This document shows, piece by piece, positions 53,054 through 60,938 of a stretch of DNA of 64,000 bases; the first letter of the stretch is position 1; every line of letters starts with the position of its first letter. A program made the translations under genes and the position numbers. The notes beneath the pieces were generated by a model. The model searched no databases. It worked only from the letters and a program-made list of their open reading frames with translations, and had not been told where the DNA came from. The DNA is from Armatimonadota bacterium. GTDB taxonomy: Bacteria > Sysuimicrobiota > Sysuimicrobiia > Sysuimicrobiales > Kaftiobacteriaceae. Location of the stretch: the NCBI GenBank assembly GCA_031459765.1, contig JAVKHY010000003.1, forward strand, positions 124,001 to 188,000, in the 5' to 3' direction.

Positions 53054-53904
53054 CCTCCGAGAGCGGTGGGACGACGCTCACCCTGGGGCACTGGCGTGTT
53101 GCGCTCGTCGGCCCGCCGGCGGTGGTCCGCCCCCTCGCCGCGGTGCTCTCGAGTGTGGCGGTGCCGGAACGGGAGATGCCGTCGCTGGGCGTGGTCATTG
53201 CCCGGGACCGCCGCGCCCTGGGCACGGTCGGCGTCATCGAGGCCTGGCAGGTGATCCTTCCCACCCGTGGATGGCTGCCGCTCCTGGTCGGGCACGTCGT
53301 CGGCGCCGCCACGTCCGCGCTGCGCGAGCTTCTCTTCGTCCACGCCGCCGCGGTGGAGTTTGGCGGACGCGGCTACCTGCTCGTCGGACCTCCGGGGGCG
53401 GGGAAGACGGCCATAACCGCCCTGCTCGTGGGCCGCGGCGCCGGGTACCTGTCGGACGAAGTGGCCCTGCTGGATCCGGGCACAGGGCTGGTGCATCCCT
53501 TAACCCTCCCGCTGGCCGTCAAACCACCGACGGCCAGAGCGGTCGACGTCTTCCCTCCGGCACGCGAGGTGGCGTCAGAGGGCGGGGTGCGGTACCTGCT
53601 CCCCTCGCGTGTGGCTTCCGGCCCCGTGCCGCTGGAGGCGGTGCTGCTGCTGGATCCGAGGTCAACACACGGGCCCGCCGTCCTTGAGCGGGCGGAGACG
53701 CTGCTCGCGTTGAGCCGACACCCCTCCAGCTTCCGCTACGAATCCCGCCTGGCGGCGGCCTTTACCGGGTTCGTCGGTCTCCTGCGCCGGGCGCGCTGCC
53801 TGAGGATCGGCTCGGCCTCTCCCGCCCGGGCCGCCGCCCTGGTCGCCGCCCTGGGGGAAGTCGGTGCCGTGGACGGAGCGGCGCGCCCCGTGGGGGACGG
53901 CTGA
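53044..53904 (+). CDS. HprK-like P-loop kinase paired with PqqD
   Basis: This 286-residue protein has HAAAVEFGGRGYLLVGPPGAGKT, in which the P-loop (GPPGAGKT, about residue 122) follows the HprK-type strand, and GRGAGYLSDEVALLDPG with an acidic pair. The fold matches the C-terminal part of HPr kinase but the HprK signature is not evident. It may phosphorylate a peptide or protein recognised by the adjacent PqqD-like subunit. ATG 53044 was chosen. It ends the four-gene sortase operon; the next gene starts 87 bp later with its own ribosome-binding site. Confidence 0.72.
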   Translation: MGLASESGGTTLTLGHWRVALVGPPAVVRPLAAVLSSVAVPEREMPSLGVVIARDRRALGTVGVIEAWQVILPTRGWLPLLVGHVVGAATSALRELLFVHAAAVEFGGRGYLLVGPPGAGKTAITALLVGRGAGYLSDEVALLDPGTGLVHPLTLPLAVKPPTARAVDVFPPAREVASEGGVRYLLPSRVASGPVPLEAVLLLDPRSTHGPAVLERAETLLALSRHPSSFRYESRLAAAFTGFVGLLRRARCLRIGSASPARAAALVAALGEVGAVDGAARPVGDG

Positions 53905-53991
53905 CAAAGTGGAGGAGATCCCGGCCGGGGCCGAGAAGGCGTGCCCGACTTCCCACGCTGTGGAGCGGCACGTGACCCGGAGGTGAGAGAG

Positions 53992-54927
53992 ATGGGCCGG
54001 ACGCATTTTCTGCCTTCCGAGAAGGTGCACTACGCCTGGAACAACAGGCTCGCTCCCGCCCTTGAGATCAACCCCGGCGACACTGTGGTCTTTGACCTGC
54101 GCGAGGTCACCGACAACCAGATCACGCCGACCTCAACCGCCGCCGCCCTGACGACCATCGACTGGAGCCGGGTGTACCCCTTGGGCGGGCCGGTGTTCGT
54201 GAAGGGGGCGCAGCCCGGCGACACCCTGGAGGTGGAGATCCTCGACCTGCACCCGAAGGGCTGGGGCTGGACCGGCGTCATTCCCGGGTTTGGCCTGCTC
54301 CAGGAGGAGTTCACGACGCCCTATCTGCACATCTGGGACCTGTCGGCCGGCGATCACACGACGATGCACGAGAACATCCGCGTGCCGCTGGACCCCTTCT
54401 GCGGGACGATGGGCGTGGCCCCGGCCGAGAGCGGCGAGATCCCGGTCATGCCCCCGGGGGTCTTCGGCGGCAACATGGATATCCGGCATCTGCACCGGGG
54501 AAGTCGGCTGCTCCTGCCGGTCCAGGTGGAAGGCGCCCTCTTTTCCTGTGGAGACTGTCACGCCGCCCAGGGAGACGGCGAAGTGTGCGTGACGGGCATC
54601 GAGGCCCCGATGCACGTGGCTCTGCGTTTCTGGGTGCGCAAGGATCGGCCTATTCCCGAGCCTCAGTTCATCACACCGGGACCGCTCACCGGCAAGTACG
54701 ACGAGAAGGGCTACTACGCCACGACCGGCATCGCCCCCGACCTGATGGAGGCGGCGCGCAAGGCCGTCCGTCACATGATCGGCTACCTGACGACACGTTA
54801 CAGCCTGACGCCCGAAGACGCCTATGTGCTCTGCAGCGTCGCCGTGGACCTGAAGATCAGCGAGGTGGTGGACAAGCCCAACTGGATCGTCACGGCCTAC
54901 GCGCCGCTCTCCATGTTCGCCACGTAA
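53992..54927 (+). CDS. Acetamidase/formamidase family protein
   Basis: This 311-residue enzyme of the FmdA/AmdA family hydrolyses short amides to ammonia and acid. Landmarks: GDTVVFDLREVTDNQITPTS, LGGPVFVKGAQPGDTLEVEIL, GTMGVAPAESGEIPVMPPGVFGGNMDIRHL, and FSCGDCHAAQGDGEVCVTGIE with conserved Cys, His and Glu. ATG 53992 follows CGGAGGTGAGAG. It stands alone between the sortase operon and the tmRNA gene; no amide transporter is adjacent, although the liv-type and NitT-type importers in the window could supply substrate. Confidence 0.92.
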   Translation: MGRTHFLPSEKVHYAWNNRLAPALEINPGDTVVFDLREVTDNQITPTSTAAALTTIDWSRVYPLGGPVFVKGAQPGDTLEVEILDLHPKGWGWTGVIPGFGLLQEEFTTPYLHIWDLSAGDHTTMHENIRVPLDPFCGTMGVAPAESGEIPVMPPGVFGGNMDIRHLHRGSRLLLPVQVEGALFSCGDCHAAQGDGEVCVTGIEAPMHVALRFWVRKDRPIPEPQFITPGPLTGKYDEKGYYATTGIAPDLMEAARKAVRHMIGYLTTRYSLTPEDAYVLCSVAVDLKISEVVDKPNWIVTAYAPLSMFAT

Positions 54928-55015
54928 CAGGCTTTCACAGGGGCGGGGCTCGTACCGGGGGTGAGGCCTTCGAGGTCGTACTTTCGCCTCGCGGCTACGC
55001 ATCGCCGGAGAGCGG

Positions 55016-55369
55016 TGGTGGAGGCGGCGGGAATCGAACCCGCGTCCTGGAGCAGCGAGGGCCAGGCGTCTACGCGTGTAGCTCCGGTATTGAGTCTCGC
55101 GTCCGGACGCTCCCCGGAACCGGATCGTCCGGTCGCCAGCCCGTTAGGTTTCCCGCCGCCCGCCCGGGGCCGGGACGGGGACGGTAGCCGGCCGTTGGCG
55201 CCCAGCCCGGACTGCCGGCCCGTCCGGGTGGACGTACGCGGCTACTTAGGCCGCGTAGGCGTACTGAGTGGTGTTGGCGTTTGTGCGCCGCCCAGGAGTT
55301 TAACGAGGACCCGAGCCACCTCGACGCGCAACCTCGCTTCTGCCTGCCCAGTCGAGACCGATCGCCCCC
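55016..55369 (-). ncRNA. ssrA: Transfer-messenger RNA (tmRNA)
   Basis: The minus strand starts GGGGGCGATCGGTCTCGAC at 55369 and ends with a T-arm (GGGTTCGATTCCC) and CGCCTCC-A-CCA at 55016, giving a 7-bp acceptor stem and encoded CCA. About 354 nt. The tag frame is 55278-55246: GCC to TAA, encoding ANTTQYAYAA (10 residues plus a single TAA). The tag ends AYAA rather than ALAA. It rescues stalled ribosomes with SmpB (45710-46168). A TATAAT box lies just upstream. One-piece, non-permuted form. Confidence 0.95.
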
Positions 55370-55382
55370 ACTGGACAGTACT

Positions 55383-55388
55383 ATTATA
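55383..55388 (-). promoter_or_regulatory. -10 box of the tmRNA gene
   Basis: A perfect TATAAT on the minus strand ends 13 nt before the mature 5' end of tmRNA (55369), leaving a short processed leader. No good -35 hexamer is seen 17 nt upstream. Confidence 0.65.
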
Positions 55389-55492
55389 CCGCCGATCGTG
55401 CCCCGTGAGCCGGGCGGACGAGGGAAACAGCGCGGGATCCTGCGAAGGGATTCACACCTCGTTCCGGACCCCAGGGGGGAGGCTGGAGAAGG

Positions 55493-56509
55493 ATGGCCGC
55501 CGAACGGACGATCGCCCGCGGACCGCGTGTCTGGCTGCGGGCCTTTGTGGGTTTCTACCCGCCCCACGACGCCTCGGCACGCGACCTCGATCCCGTCGCC
55601 AAGTTCCTGTTTTCCGCGCGCAGCGTGATCCTGGTGATCTCAGCGCAGGCCGCGCTCATCGCCGGCCTGCTGGCGCTGGCCGCGCGCCGGTTCGACGGCG
55701 TGGCCTTCCTCCTCGTGCTCGTCGGCTTCGTCACCGCGCATATGATCAGCAACCTGAGCAACGACTACTTCGGGCACCTGCGCGGTCACGACACCCCGGA
55801 CTCGCCGCGGATGCGCTATACGATGCATCCCATCGCCAGCGGCGTCCTCGACCGCCGCACCCTGGGGATGGGATTGACCATCCTCGCGGCCATCGGGACC
55901 GCGATCGTCGTGTACTTCTGGATGACGCGCGGCGGGCCCGCGTTGGCCTTCGCCCTGGCCGGGCTGGCCCTCCTGTACCTGTATGACGCGGCCCCGCGGC
56001 CGCTGAAGAGTCTGGGACTGGGAGAGGTGGCGGCGTTTCTGGTCTGGGGGCCGCTCATGGTGGGCGGGGGCTACTACGTGATTGCGGGAGAGATTTCGGC
56101 GGACGCCTTTCTGATCTCCGTCCCGTACGGGTTGGGTGTCATGTCTATCCTCATGGGCAAGCACATCGACCAGGCCGGGTTCGACCGGAGCCATGGCCAC
56201 CGCACGCTGCCCGTCGTGCTCGGGGACCGCACCGCCCGGGTGGTCAACGGCGCGGTCATCGCCGGGATGTACGTCATCATTGCGGTGTTGATCCTCCTCG
56301 GACGCCTGACCCCCTTTGCCGCGGCGGGGTTTCTCGCCCTGCCCCGTGCGGTCCGGGCCCTGTCGGTCATGGCCCGCCCGCGTCCCGATGCGCCGCCGGC
56401 CGGGTACGTGGGCTGGCCTCTCTGGTACCATCGGGTGTGCCTGGTGCACAACCGGCTGTTCGGCTGGGCCTACATCGCCGGACTGGCGCTCGGCGCGCTG
56501 ATTACCTGA
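55493..56509 (+). CDS. UbiA-family prenyltransferase (MenA-like)
   Basis: This 338-residue protein has about eight to nine membrane helices. The first metal-binding motif reads NLSNDYFGHLRGHDTPDS; MenA-type enzymes have NDYxDxxxGxD here, so one Asp is replaced by Gly. The second motif is DRSHGHRTLPVVLGD (D...G.RTLPV). It would attach an isoprenoid chain to an aromatic or other acceptor, for example in menaquinone synthesis, but the altered motif makes the activity uncertain. It converges with the SLH-domain gene, overlapping by 8 bp. GAGAAGG precedes ATG 55493. Confidence 0.82.
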   Translation: MAAERTIARGPRVWLRAFVGFYPPHDASARDLDPVAKFLFSARSVILVISAQAALIAGLLALAARRFDGVAFLLVLVGFVTAHMISNLSNDYFGHLRGHDTPDSPRMRYTMHPIASGVLDRRTLGMGLTILAAIGTAIVVYFWMTRGGPALAFALAGLALLYLYDAAPRPLKSLGLGEVAAFLVWGPLMVGGGYYVIAGEISADAFLISVPYGLGVMSILMGKHIDQAGFDRSHGHRTLPVVLGDRTARVVNGAVIAGMYVIIAVLILLGRLTPFAAAGFLALPRAVRALSVMARPRPDAPPAGYVGWPLWYHRVCLVHNRLFGWAYIAGLALGALIT

Positions 56510-57014
56510 AGACGTCCGGCTGCCCGCGAACCAGGCTGGCGTAGTCCACACGCCAGCGGCCCGCCTCATCCCGCACCACCGTAACCGTCAGCCGGATACG
56601 GATCTCCGCCGCCCGCCGGGTGCGCACGGTGCCTTGCACCAGGACGGTGCCGCGCGGACCGTCGAGGCGAACCTGCGATCCCGAGAGCTGGAAGGCGGTC
56701 CACTCGGAGCGCCGCAGCTGGGCCGGCCACCCGGGGGGGAGGTGGGTAAGAAACGCTTCGGCCCAGGTCTGTGCCGTGGAGTGGGTCGCATGGGCGAAGG
56801 CATCGTACACCTGCACAACCGCGTTCAACGCCAGCTCCCGCTCGTCCCTGGGGTAGCCCAGGAGGAGGCCGTTCTCCGCAAGTTTCTGCACGGCATCATA
56901 CGCCCAGTGCCAGGGCGGGACATCCTCAAATTGAGAGGGCGGAACCTGGGCGAAGGCGCTCCCGACGGAGACGATGACGGCCAGAGGCAGGACGATCAAC
57001 ACGGCCTTGCCCAT
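56502..57014 (-). CDS. Secreted protein with one SLH domain
   Basis: The 170-residue product has a signal peptide (to SAFAQ, about residue 23). A single S-layer-homology motif follows (FEDVPPWHWAYDAVQKLAENGLLLGYP, about residues 29-58). The remainder is beta-rich (VLVQGTVRTRRAAEIRIRLTVTVVRDEAGRWRVDYA) and resembles a small NTF2/DUF4440-like cup domain. SLH repeats bind pyruvylated cell-wall polymers; usually three are present, so a single one may bind weakly. Alone in its unit. Confidence 0.78.
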   Translation of the reverse strand: MGKAVLIVLPLAVIVSVGSAFAQVPPSQFEDVPPWHWAYDAVQKLAENGLLLGYPRDERELALNAVVQVYDAFAHATHSTAQTWAEAFLTHLPPGWPAQLRRSEWTAFQLSGSQVRLDGPRGTVLVQGTVRTRRAAEIRIRLTVTVVRDEAGRWRVDYASLVRGQPDVFR

Positions 57015-57117
57015 GCGGCACCTCCCGACGGCCAGAGCCTTCGGTGACGGCTCCTGGGCCCTCAGCGCTCCAGCATCCGCCTGCCCCCGTGGCGCGGGGT
57101 CGGACTGCTGCGTCGAG

Positions 57118-58008
57118 TTAGCGCAGCGGCTGAATCACCACCTGGTTCTTCTGGAACAGCGGGATGAGGACGCGGTCGCGCCGGCTGTCGTAGCCGATGT
57201 CGGCCGGCGACTCCACGTTGGGGACGAGCACCTCCGCCGTCGCGCCGGTGACGCGGTAGACCGCGGCGGCGGCCCAGCTGCTCACCAGGAACACGCCGCC
57301 CTGGAGCGCCACGACGCCGTCCAACTGCCCCTTCGGCAGGTTGGGGAGCGGGCGCTGCCGGCCGTCCGCGGTCAGTTCGTAGATCTCGCCGCCCTGGCTG
57401 AAGGTGACGACCACCAGCCGCCCGCCGGGCAGGACGGCGATCCCGTTGGGAGTCTTGAGGTGCGCGCCCTTGGCCACGGTGGAGAGCGCCCCGTTGCGCA
57501 GCCGGTAGACGGCGTCCGTCCCCGAGGGGCTGAAGTCCGGCTTGAGGCCGCTGTCGGTGAAGTAGACCGACCCGTCGGGGCCCGCGGCGGCGTCATTCAT
57601 GAAGGTCGACCCGGGCACGGCCACCGAGCCTTTCGGCGCCCCCGTGCGGCGGTCGAACATCCGGATCGCGGTGATGTCGGTGACGTAAAGGATCTCTCCG
57701 CTGATGGCCATGCCCTTCGGCGCGTTCAGGGTGACCGCGGCGCCCGCGCCGTCGATCCACTTCAGCGTCGCGATCCGCCCGTCGGGCCTGACGCGGGAGA
57801 TGAACCCGTTGTCGTCGGTGGCCGTGGGATTGCCGTTGATGTTGGAGACGAGGTAGACGTCACCGGTGGGATCGTAGAGCACCGACTCCGGCGTCTGGAA
57901 CCCGCTGACCGTCATCGGCGGGGGAAGGGAGGGACCGGCCGATCCTTGGGAGACGGCGAAGGCCATCGTGACCGCGAACACCAAGGCGGACAGCACCCGA
58001 AGCCGCAT
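57118..58008 (-). CDS. Secreted SMP-30/NHL-like beta-propeller protein
   Basis: The 296-residue product from ATG 58008 has a signal peptide (to about GSAGP, residue 25) and a series of beta-propeller blades: QTPESVLYDPTGDVYLVSNI, APKGMAISGEILYVTDI, MNDAAAGPDGSVYFTDSG, TPNGIAVLPGGRLVVVTF and QLDGVVALQGGVFLVSSW. This is the SMP-30/gluconolaconase or NHL fold; metal-site residues were not confirmed, so it may be a binding rather than catalytic protein. GAGGTGAG precedes the ATG. Confidence 0.82.
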   Translation of the reverse strand: MRLRVLSALVFAVTMAFAVSQGSAGPSLPPPMTVSGFQTPESVLYDPTGDVYLVSNINGNPTATDDNGFISRVRPDGRIATLKWIDGAGAAVTLNAPKGMAISGEILYVTDITAIRMFDRRTGAPKGSVAVPGSTFMNDAAAGPDGSVYFTDSGLKPDFSPSGTDAVYRLRNGALSTVAKGAHLKTPNGIAVLPGGRLVVVTFSQGGEIYELTADGRQRPLPNLPKGQLDGVVALQGGVFLVSSWAAAAVYRVTGATAEVLVPNVESPADIGYDSRRDRVLIPLFQKNQVVIQPLR

Positions 58009-58078
58009 CGCGCTCACCTCACGGAGGGAGATTGCTGGGTCGTTTTGCGCCGCGGGGGCGAGTTTTCCTGCCTGGCGG

Positions 58079-58924
58079 TCAGATCATGGGGAGGCTGCGC
58101 GGGGGGCGCCCCAGGGGAAAGGCCTCTTCCAGCCTGGCGATCTCTGCGGGCGAGAGGACCAGGTCGCCCGCGCCGGCGTTCTCGCGGACGTGGTCGATCG
58201 TGGAGGCCTTGGGGATGGCGAACAGAGACTCCCGCCGCGTCAGGAAGGCCAGCGCCACCTGGCGCGGCGTGGCCCCGCGTCGGGCGGCGACCTCGGCAAG
58301 GATGCGGCCGGCGGGGCCGGCGGCCGACGGAAAGTGCCCCGATCCGAAGGGGCTGTAGCCCACCACCGCGACCTGGTGAGCCTCACACCAGGGGATGACC
58401 CTGTGCTCGATGGCGCGCTGGCGGAGGTGATAGACAACCTGGTTGCAGGCGATGCGCCCGGGTCCGGCCAGGCGCAGGGCTTCCTCCAGGTCCTCGACGT
58501 CGAAGTTGCTCAGGCCCCAGAAACGGATCTTGCCGTCCCGGACCAGCCGCTCGAAGGCCCGGATGGTCCCTTCCAGCGGATGGGCGCCGGGCCAGTGCAG
58601 CAGGTAGAGGTCGAGGTAATCGGTGCGCAGGCGCCGGAGGCTGGCCTCGCAGGCCCGGCGGACCCCTTCGAAGGTGGCGTGGTCGGGCAGGACCTTGGAT
58701 GCCAGGAAGACCTGCTCGCGGCGGCCGGCGATCGCCTCCCCGACGATCTCCTCGACCCGGCCGCTCCCGTACATCTCGGCCGTGTCGATGTGGGTCATCC
58801 CTGCATCCAGCCCCGCCCGCAGGGCCGCCACGGCCTGCATCCGACCGTCCCGCTCCAGGTGCCAGGTCCCCTGCCCGATGACCGGAACCGGCACGCCCGT
58901 CCACCCGAAGGGTCGCCGGCGCAT
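58079..58924 (-). CDS. Aldo/keto reductase
   Basis: This 281-residue NADPH-dependent oxidoreductase is a TIM barrel with the AKR tetrad: Asp in MTHIDTAEMYGSGRVEEIVG, Tyr in the same stretch, Lys in VFLASKVLPDH and His in LYLLHWPGAHPLEG. The cofactor region includes IPKASTIDHVRENA. The substrate is unknown; relatives reduce 2,5-diketo-gluconate or methylglyoxal. It lies 70 bp after the propeller gene on the same strand order and may share its promoter direction. Confidence 0.92.
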   Translation of the reverse strand: MRRRPFGWTGVPVPVIGQGTWHLERDGRMQAVAALRAGLDAGMTHIDTAEMYGSGRVEEIVGEAIAGRREQVFLASKVLPDHATFEGVRRACEASLRRLRTDYLDLYLLHWPGAHPLEGTIRAFERLVRDGKIRFWGLSNFDVEDLEEALRLAGPGRIACNQVVYHLRQRAIEHRVIPWCEAHQVAVVGYSPFGSGHFPSAAGPAGRILAEVAARRGATPRQVALAFLTRRESLFAIPKASTIDHVRENAGAGDLVLSPAEIARLEEAFPLGRPPRSLPMI

Positions 58925-59062
58925 CGCACGGGACTTCGACCAGGGAACCCGGCGGGCCCTGCCTCCGTTTCAACGGAGGCGGGCCGGCGCGGCCCGGACA
59001 GGAGAGCATCGGCCGCGGAGGGAAGGGTCTCGCCGTAGCGGACGCTGGGAGGTGGAGGATTG

Positions 59063-59509
59063 ATGAACGCGCGCATGGTCGTCGCTCTGCTCGTCATCGC
59101 CGCGGTCCTCGGCACCGGGACCGCCGCCGCCGCGCAGGACATCGGCGCGGTGATCAAGACGCTGGGCGTCGGTGTGGCGGTGAAGATGTTTGCGCCGCAA
59201 CTGAACACCTTCATCAACGGACTGCTCCAGGCCAGAGACGCCCAGACTCAGCAGACCACCAAGGTCGTGCCCATCCTGAGCATCTCCATCGGGATCGGGT
59301 CCCCGGGTCAGGCCACGGTCGGTGCGGCGCAGGTTTCCGGAACGCGGCGCGCCGTGGACCGGGTCCAGGCCGTGGCGATGCTGGAAGGGAACTTCCAGGG
59401 CTTTTTCTTCGTGAAGGCCCTCGTGCCGGTGGACAGCCTGGAACCCTGGAAGCGGCTGCGGCGGGTCCCGGGGGTCGGGGTCTCCGCCATCATCGACCTG
59501 AAGATCTAG
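59063..59509 (+). CDS. Secreted protein of unknown function
   Basis: The 148-residue product has a signal peptide (to TAAAAQ, about residue 25) followed by a helical stretch (IGAVIKTLGVGVAVKMFAPQLNTFINGLL) and a beta-rich half (VVPILSISIGIGSPGQATVGAAQVSGTRR). No family recognised. GGTGGAGG precedes ATG 59063. Its last codons are part of a 16-bp tandem duplication. Confidence 0.65.
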   Translation: MNARMVVALLVIAAVLGTGTAAAAQDIGAVIKTLGVGVAVKMFAPQLNTFINGLLQARDAQTQQTTKVVPILSISIGIGSPGQATVGAAQVSGTRRAVDRVQAVAMLEGNFQGFFFVKALVPVDSLEPWKRLRRVPGVGVSAIIDLKI

Positions 59510-59527
59510 AGGCCTGAAGATCTAGAG
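59497..59527. repeat. Tandem duplication across a stop codon
   Basis: CCTGAAGATCTAGAG occurs at 59497-59511 and again at 59513-59527, a 16-bp period. The first copy contains the stop codon (TAG, 59507-59509) of the secreted-protein gene, so the duplication added sequence only after the stop. Confidence 0.8.
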
Positions 59528-59574
59528 CGCTCGCGGTGGAGTGCCTCTGGCGGGAAGGACGTCGTGGCGACGAG

Positions 59575-59781
59575 TCACCGCGCGGCGAGGGCCGGCTGCG
59601 GAGCGGTGAGCCGGACGATCTCCGCCGGGTCTTCCACCCGCTCCATGCGGACCGGAAGTCGGGCGCCCCGGGGCGTATCCCGCGCGCCGCAGAGGTCATA
59701 GACGGCGACGACCTCGTCGCCGAATCGGGGTTCGACTTCGACCACGGACCCGCACTGCGGGCACCGCCAGACCGTGCTCAT
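59575..59781 (-). CDS. Small zinc-ribbon-like protein
   Basis: This 68-residue product starts MSTVWRCPQCGSVVEVEPRF and has a further single cysteine (YDLCGARDTP), giving CxxC plus one Cys, close to a rubredoxin-like or zinc-ribbon half-knuckle. ATG 59781 fits GGGAGG upstream; GTG 59787 is an alternative. No further family evidence. It stands alone. Confidence 0.6.
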   Translation of the reverse strand: MSTVWRCPQCGSVVEVEPRFGDEVVAVYDLCGARDTPRGARLPVRMERVEDPAEIVRLTAPQPALAAR

Positions 59782-60213
59782 CGCCACCGACCTCCCGCCG
59801 GCGCCACGGGCGTCTGACCGACTCCCGGCAGCAACCGGCGTGCCGTCTCCGGGCCCTCACTCCTGATAACGTACCCGTGTCGGCCGACTGTTCCGCCGCA
59901 ACGCCCGGCGCCGGAGACCACCTCATCCCCCACCAGGCGGAATCGCCCCTCCGGCTGGCGCCGCGAGGCCCGATCTGGTATGTTTGTTACGAGGACAGTA
60001 TGTCCGCACAGCGGACAGGCCTCGTCGCCCGCCGGGAGGTCGCTCCCGAAGCGGCGCGTCTCGGATCGTGCTCACCTTGTTGCCGTCTGCCGCAGACACG
60101 GTTCCACCAGAGGATCTCCTCGCCAGCCCCCACGTGGCGATCGGTCACCCGGGTCGGCTGGAGAGGAGCGGAGGCCGGATGAAGGCATCCGGCGTGCGGA
60201 GGGAGGGGCAGTC
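59782..60213 (+). promoter_or_regulatory. Long gap with overlapping inverted repeats upstream of the RraA-like gene
   Basis: No gene is supported in this stretch. At 59993-60005 there is GGACA-GTA-TGTCC and, sharing its right arm, a perfect TGTCCGC-ACA-GCGGACA at 60001-60017. Three alternating half-sites of this kind are typical for a dimeric repressor binding cooperatively. The array is about 200 bp before GTG 60214. Other parts of the gap show nothing clear. Confidence 0.4.
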
Positions 60214-60873
60214 GTGACAGAGTTCCCGCAGGAGATCATCGACGGCTTCCGGAGTGTGGCCACGGCCTCGGTGTCGGACGCAGTGGACCGGGTCGTCAAA
60301 CGCCCCGGGTTCATGAGCCACGAGATCAAGCCGGTGTTCCCGGCAAAGATCGCGGGGCCGGCGGTGACCGTCCTGGAGCGCGCCGCGCTGGACAGCCAGC
60401 CGCCCCACCACGCGCTGCAGGCCATCGATGAGGCGGCCCCGGGGGCGATCATCGTCATCGGCATGGAGGATCCCCAGGCGGCGCGCGACGTGGCCCAGTG
60501 GGGCGGCCTGATGACGGCCGGCGCGGTGGCCCGCCGGCTCGGCGGCGCCGTGCTGGACGCCGGCGTGCGGGACATCGAGGAGATCCGCCAGGCGGGCTTT
60601 CCGGTCTTCTCGCGAACGGTCATCCCCAGCACCACCGTGGGACGGTACATCACGGTGGGGCTCAATCTCCCGGTGGTCTGCGGGGGCGTCCTGGTGCGCC
60701 CCGGCGACCTCCTGGTGGGGGACACGGACGGCGTGGTCGTCGTCCCGGCCGAGGCGGCCGCCGAGGTGCTGCGCGCGGCGCGGGAGATCGAAGAGACGGA
60801 GCGCCGGATGGCCGAAGCCATCGGCCGCCTGGGGTCGATCCGCAAGGCGGTCCAGGAATTTGCCCGCATCTGA
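60214..60873 (+). CDS. RraA-like / HMG aldolase-family protein
   Basis: This 219-residue protein has the RraA fold: TASVSDAVDRVVKRPGFM, IAGPAVTV, GAIIVIGMEDPQAARDVAQWGGLMTAGAVARRLGGAVLDAGVRDIEEI and [22 protein letters not shown]. The GGLM/ARRLG and DAGVRD motifs are found in 4-hydroxy-4-methyl-2-oxoglutarate aldolases and in RraA, the RNase E regulator. The metabolic aldolase or decarboxylase role is more likely here because a NitT/TauT-type importer follows. GTG 60214 follows GGAGGGAGGGG. Confidence 0.88.
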   Translation: MTEFPQEIIDGFRSVATASVSDAVDRVVKRPGFMSHEIKPVFPAKIAGPAVTVLERAALDSQPPHHALQAIDEAAPGAIIVIGMEDPQAARDVAQWGGLMTAGAVARRLGGAVLDAGVRDIEEIRQAGFPVFSRTVIPSTTVGRYITVGLNLPVVCGGVLVRPGDLLVGDTDGVVVVPAEAAAEVLRAAREIEETERRMAEAIGRLGSIRKAVQEFARI

Positions 60874-60938
60874 TTCCTGCTGGAGGTGGATGGAAACGGC
60901 GCAGACCGCCGTACCGACGAGGAGGGAGTGAGAAGCTC

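Noticed and set aside
53044-53904. Genuine HPr kinase/phosphorylase of the PTS
   Set aside because: The P-loop context fits but the HprK signature region is not evident, it is shorter and there is no ptsH or ptsI nearby.
52796-53904. Lasso-peptide cluster
   Set aside because: The PqqD and HprK-like genes are present, but there is no asparagine-synthetase-like cyclase, no transglutaminase-like protease and no recognisable precursor peptide.
59980-60213. N-terminal extension of the RraA-like protein
   Set aside because: The added residues are low-complexity and unlike the family; a GGAGGGAGGGG box supports the GTG at 60214.
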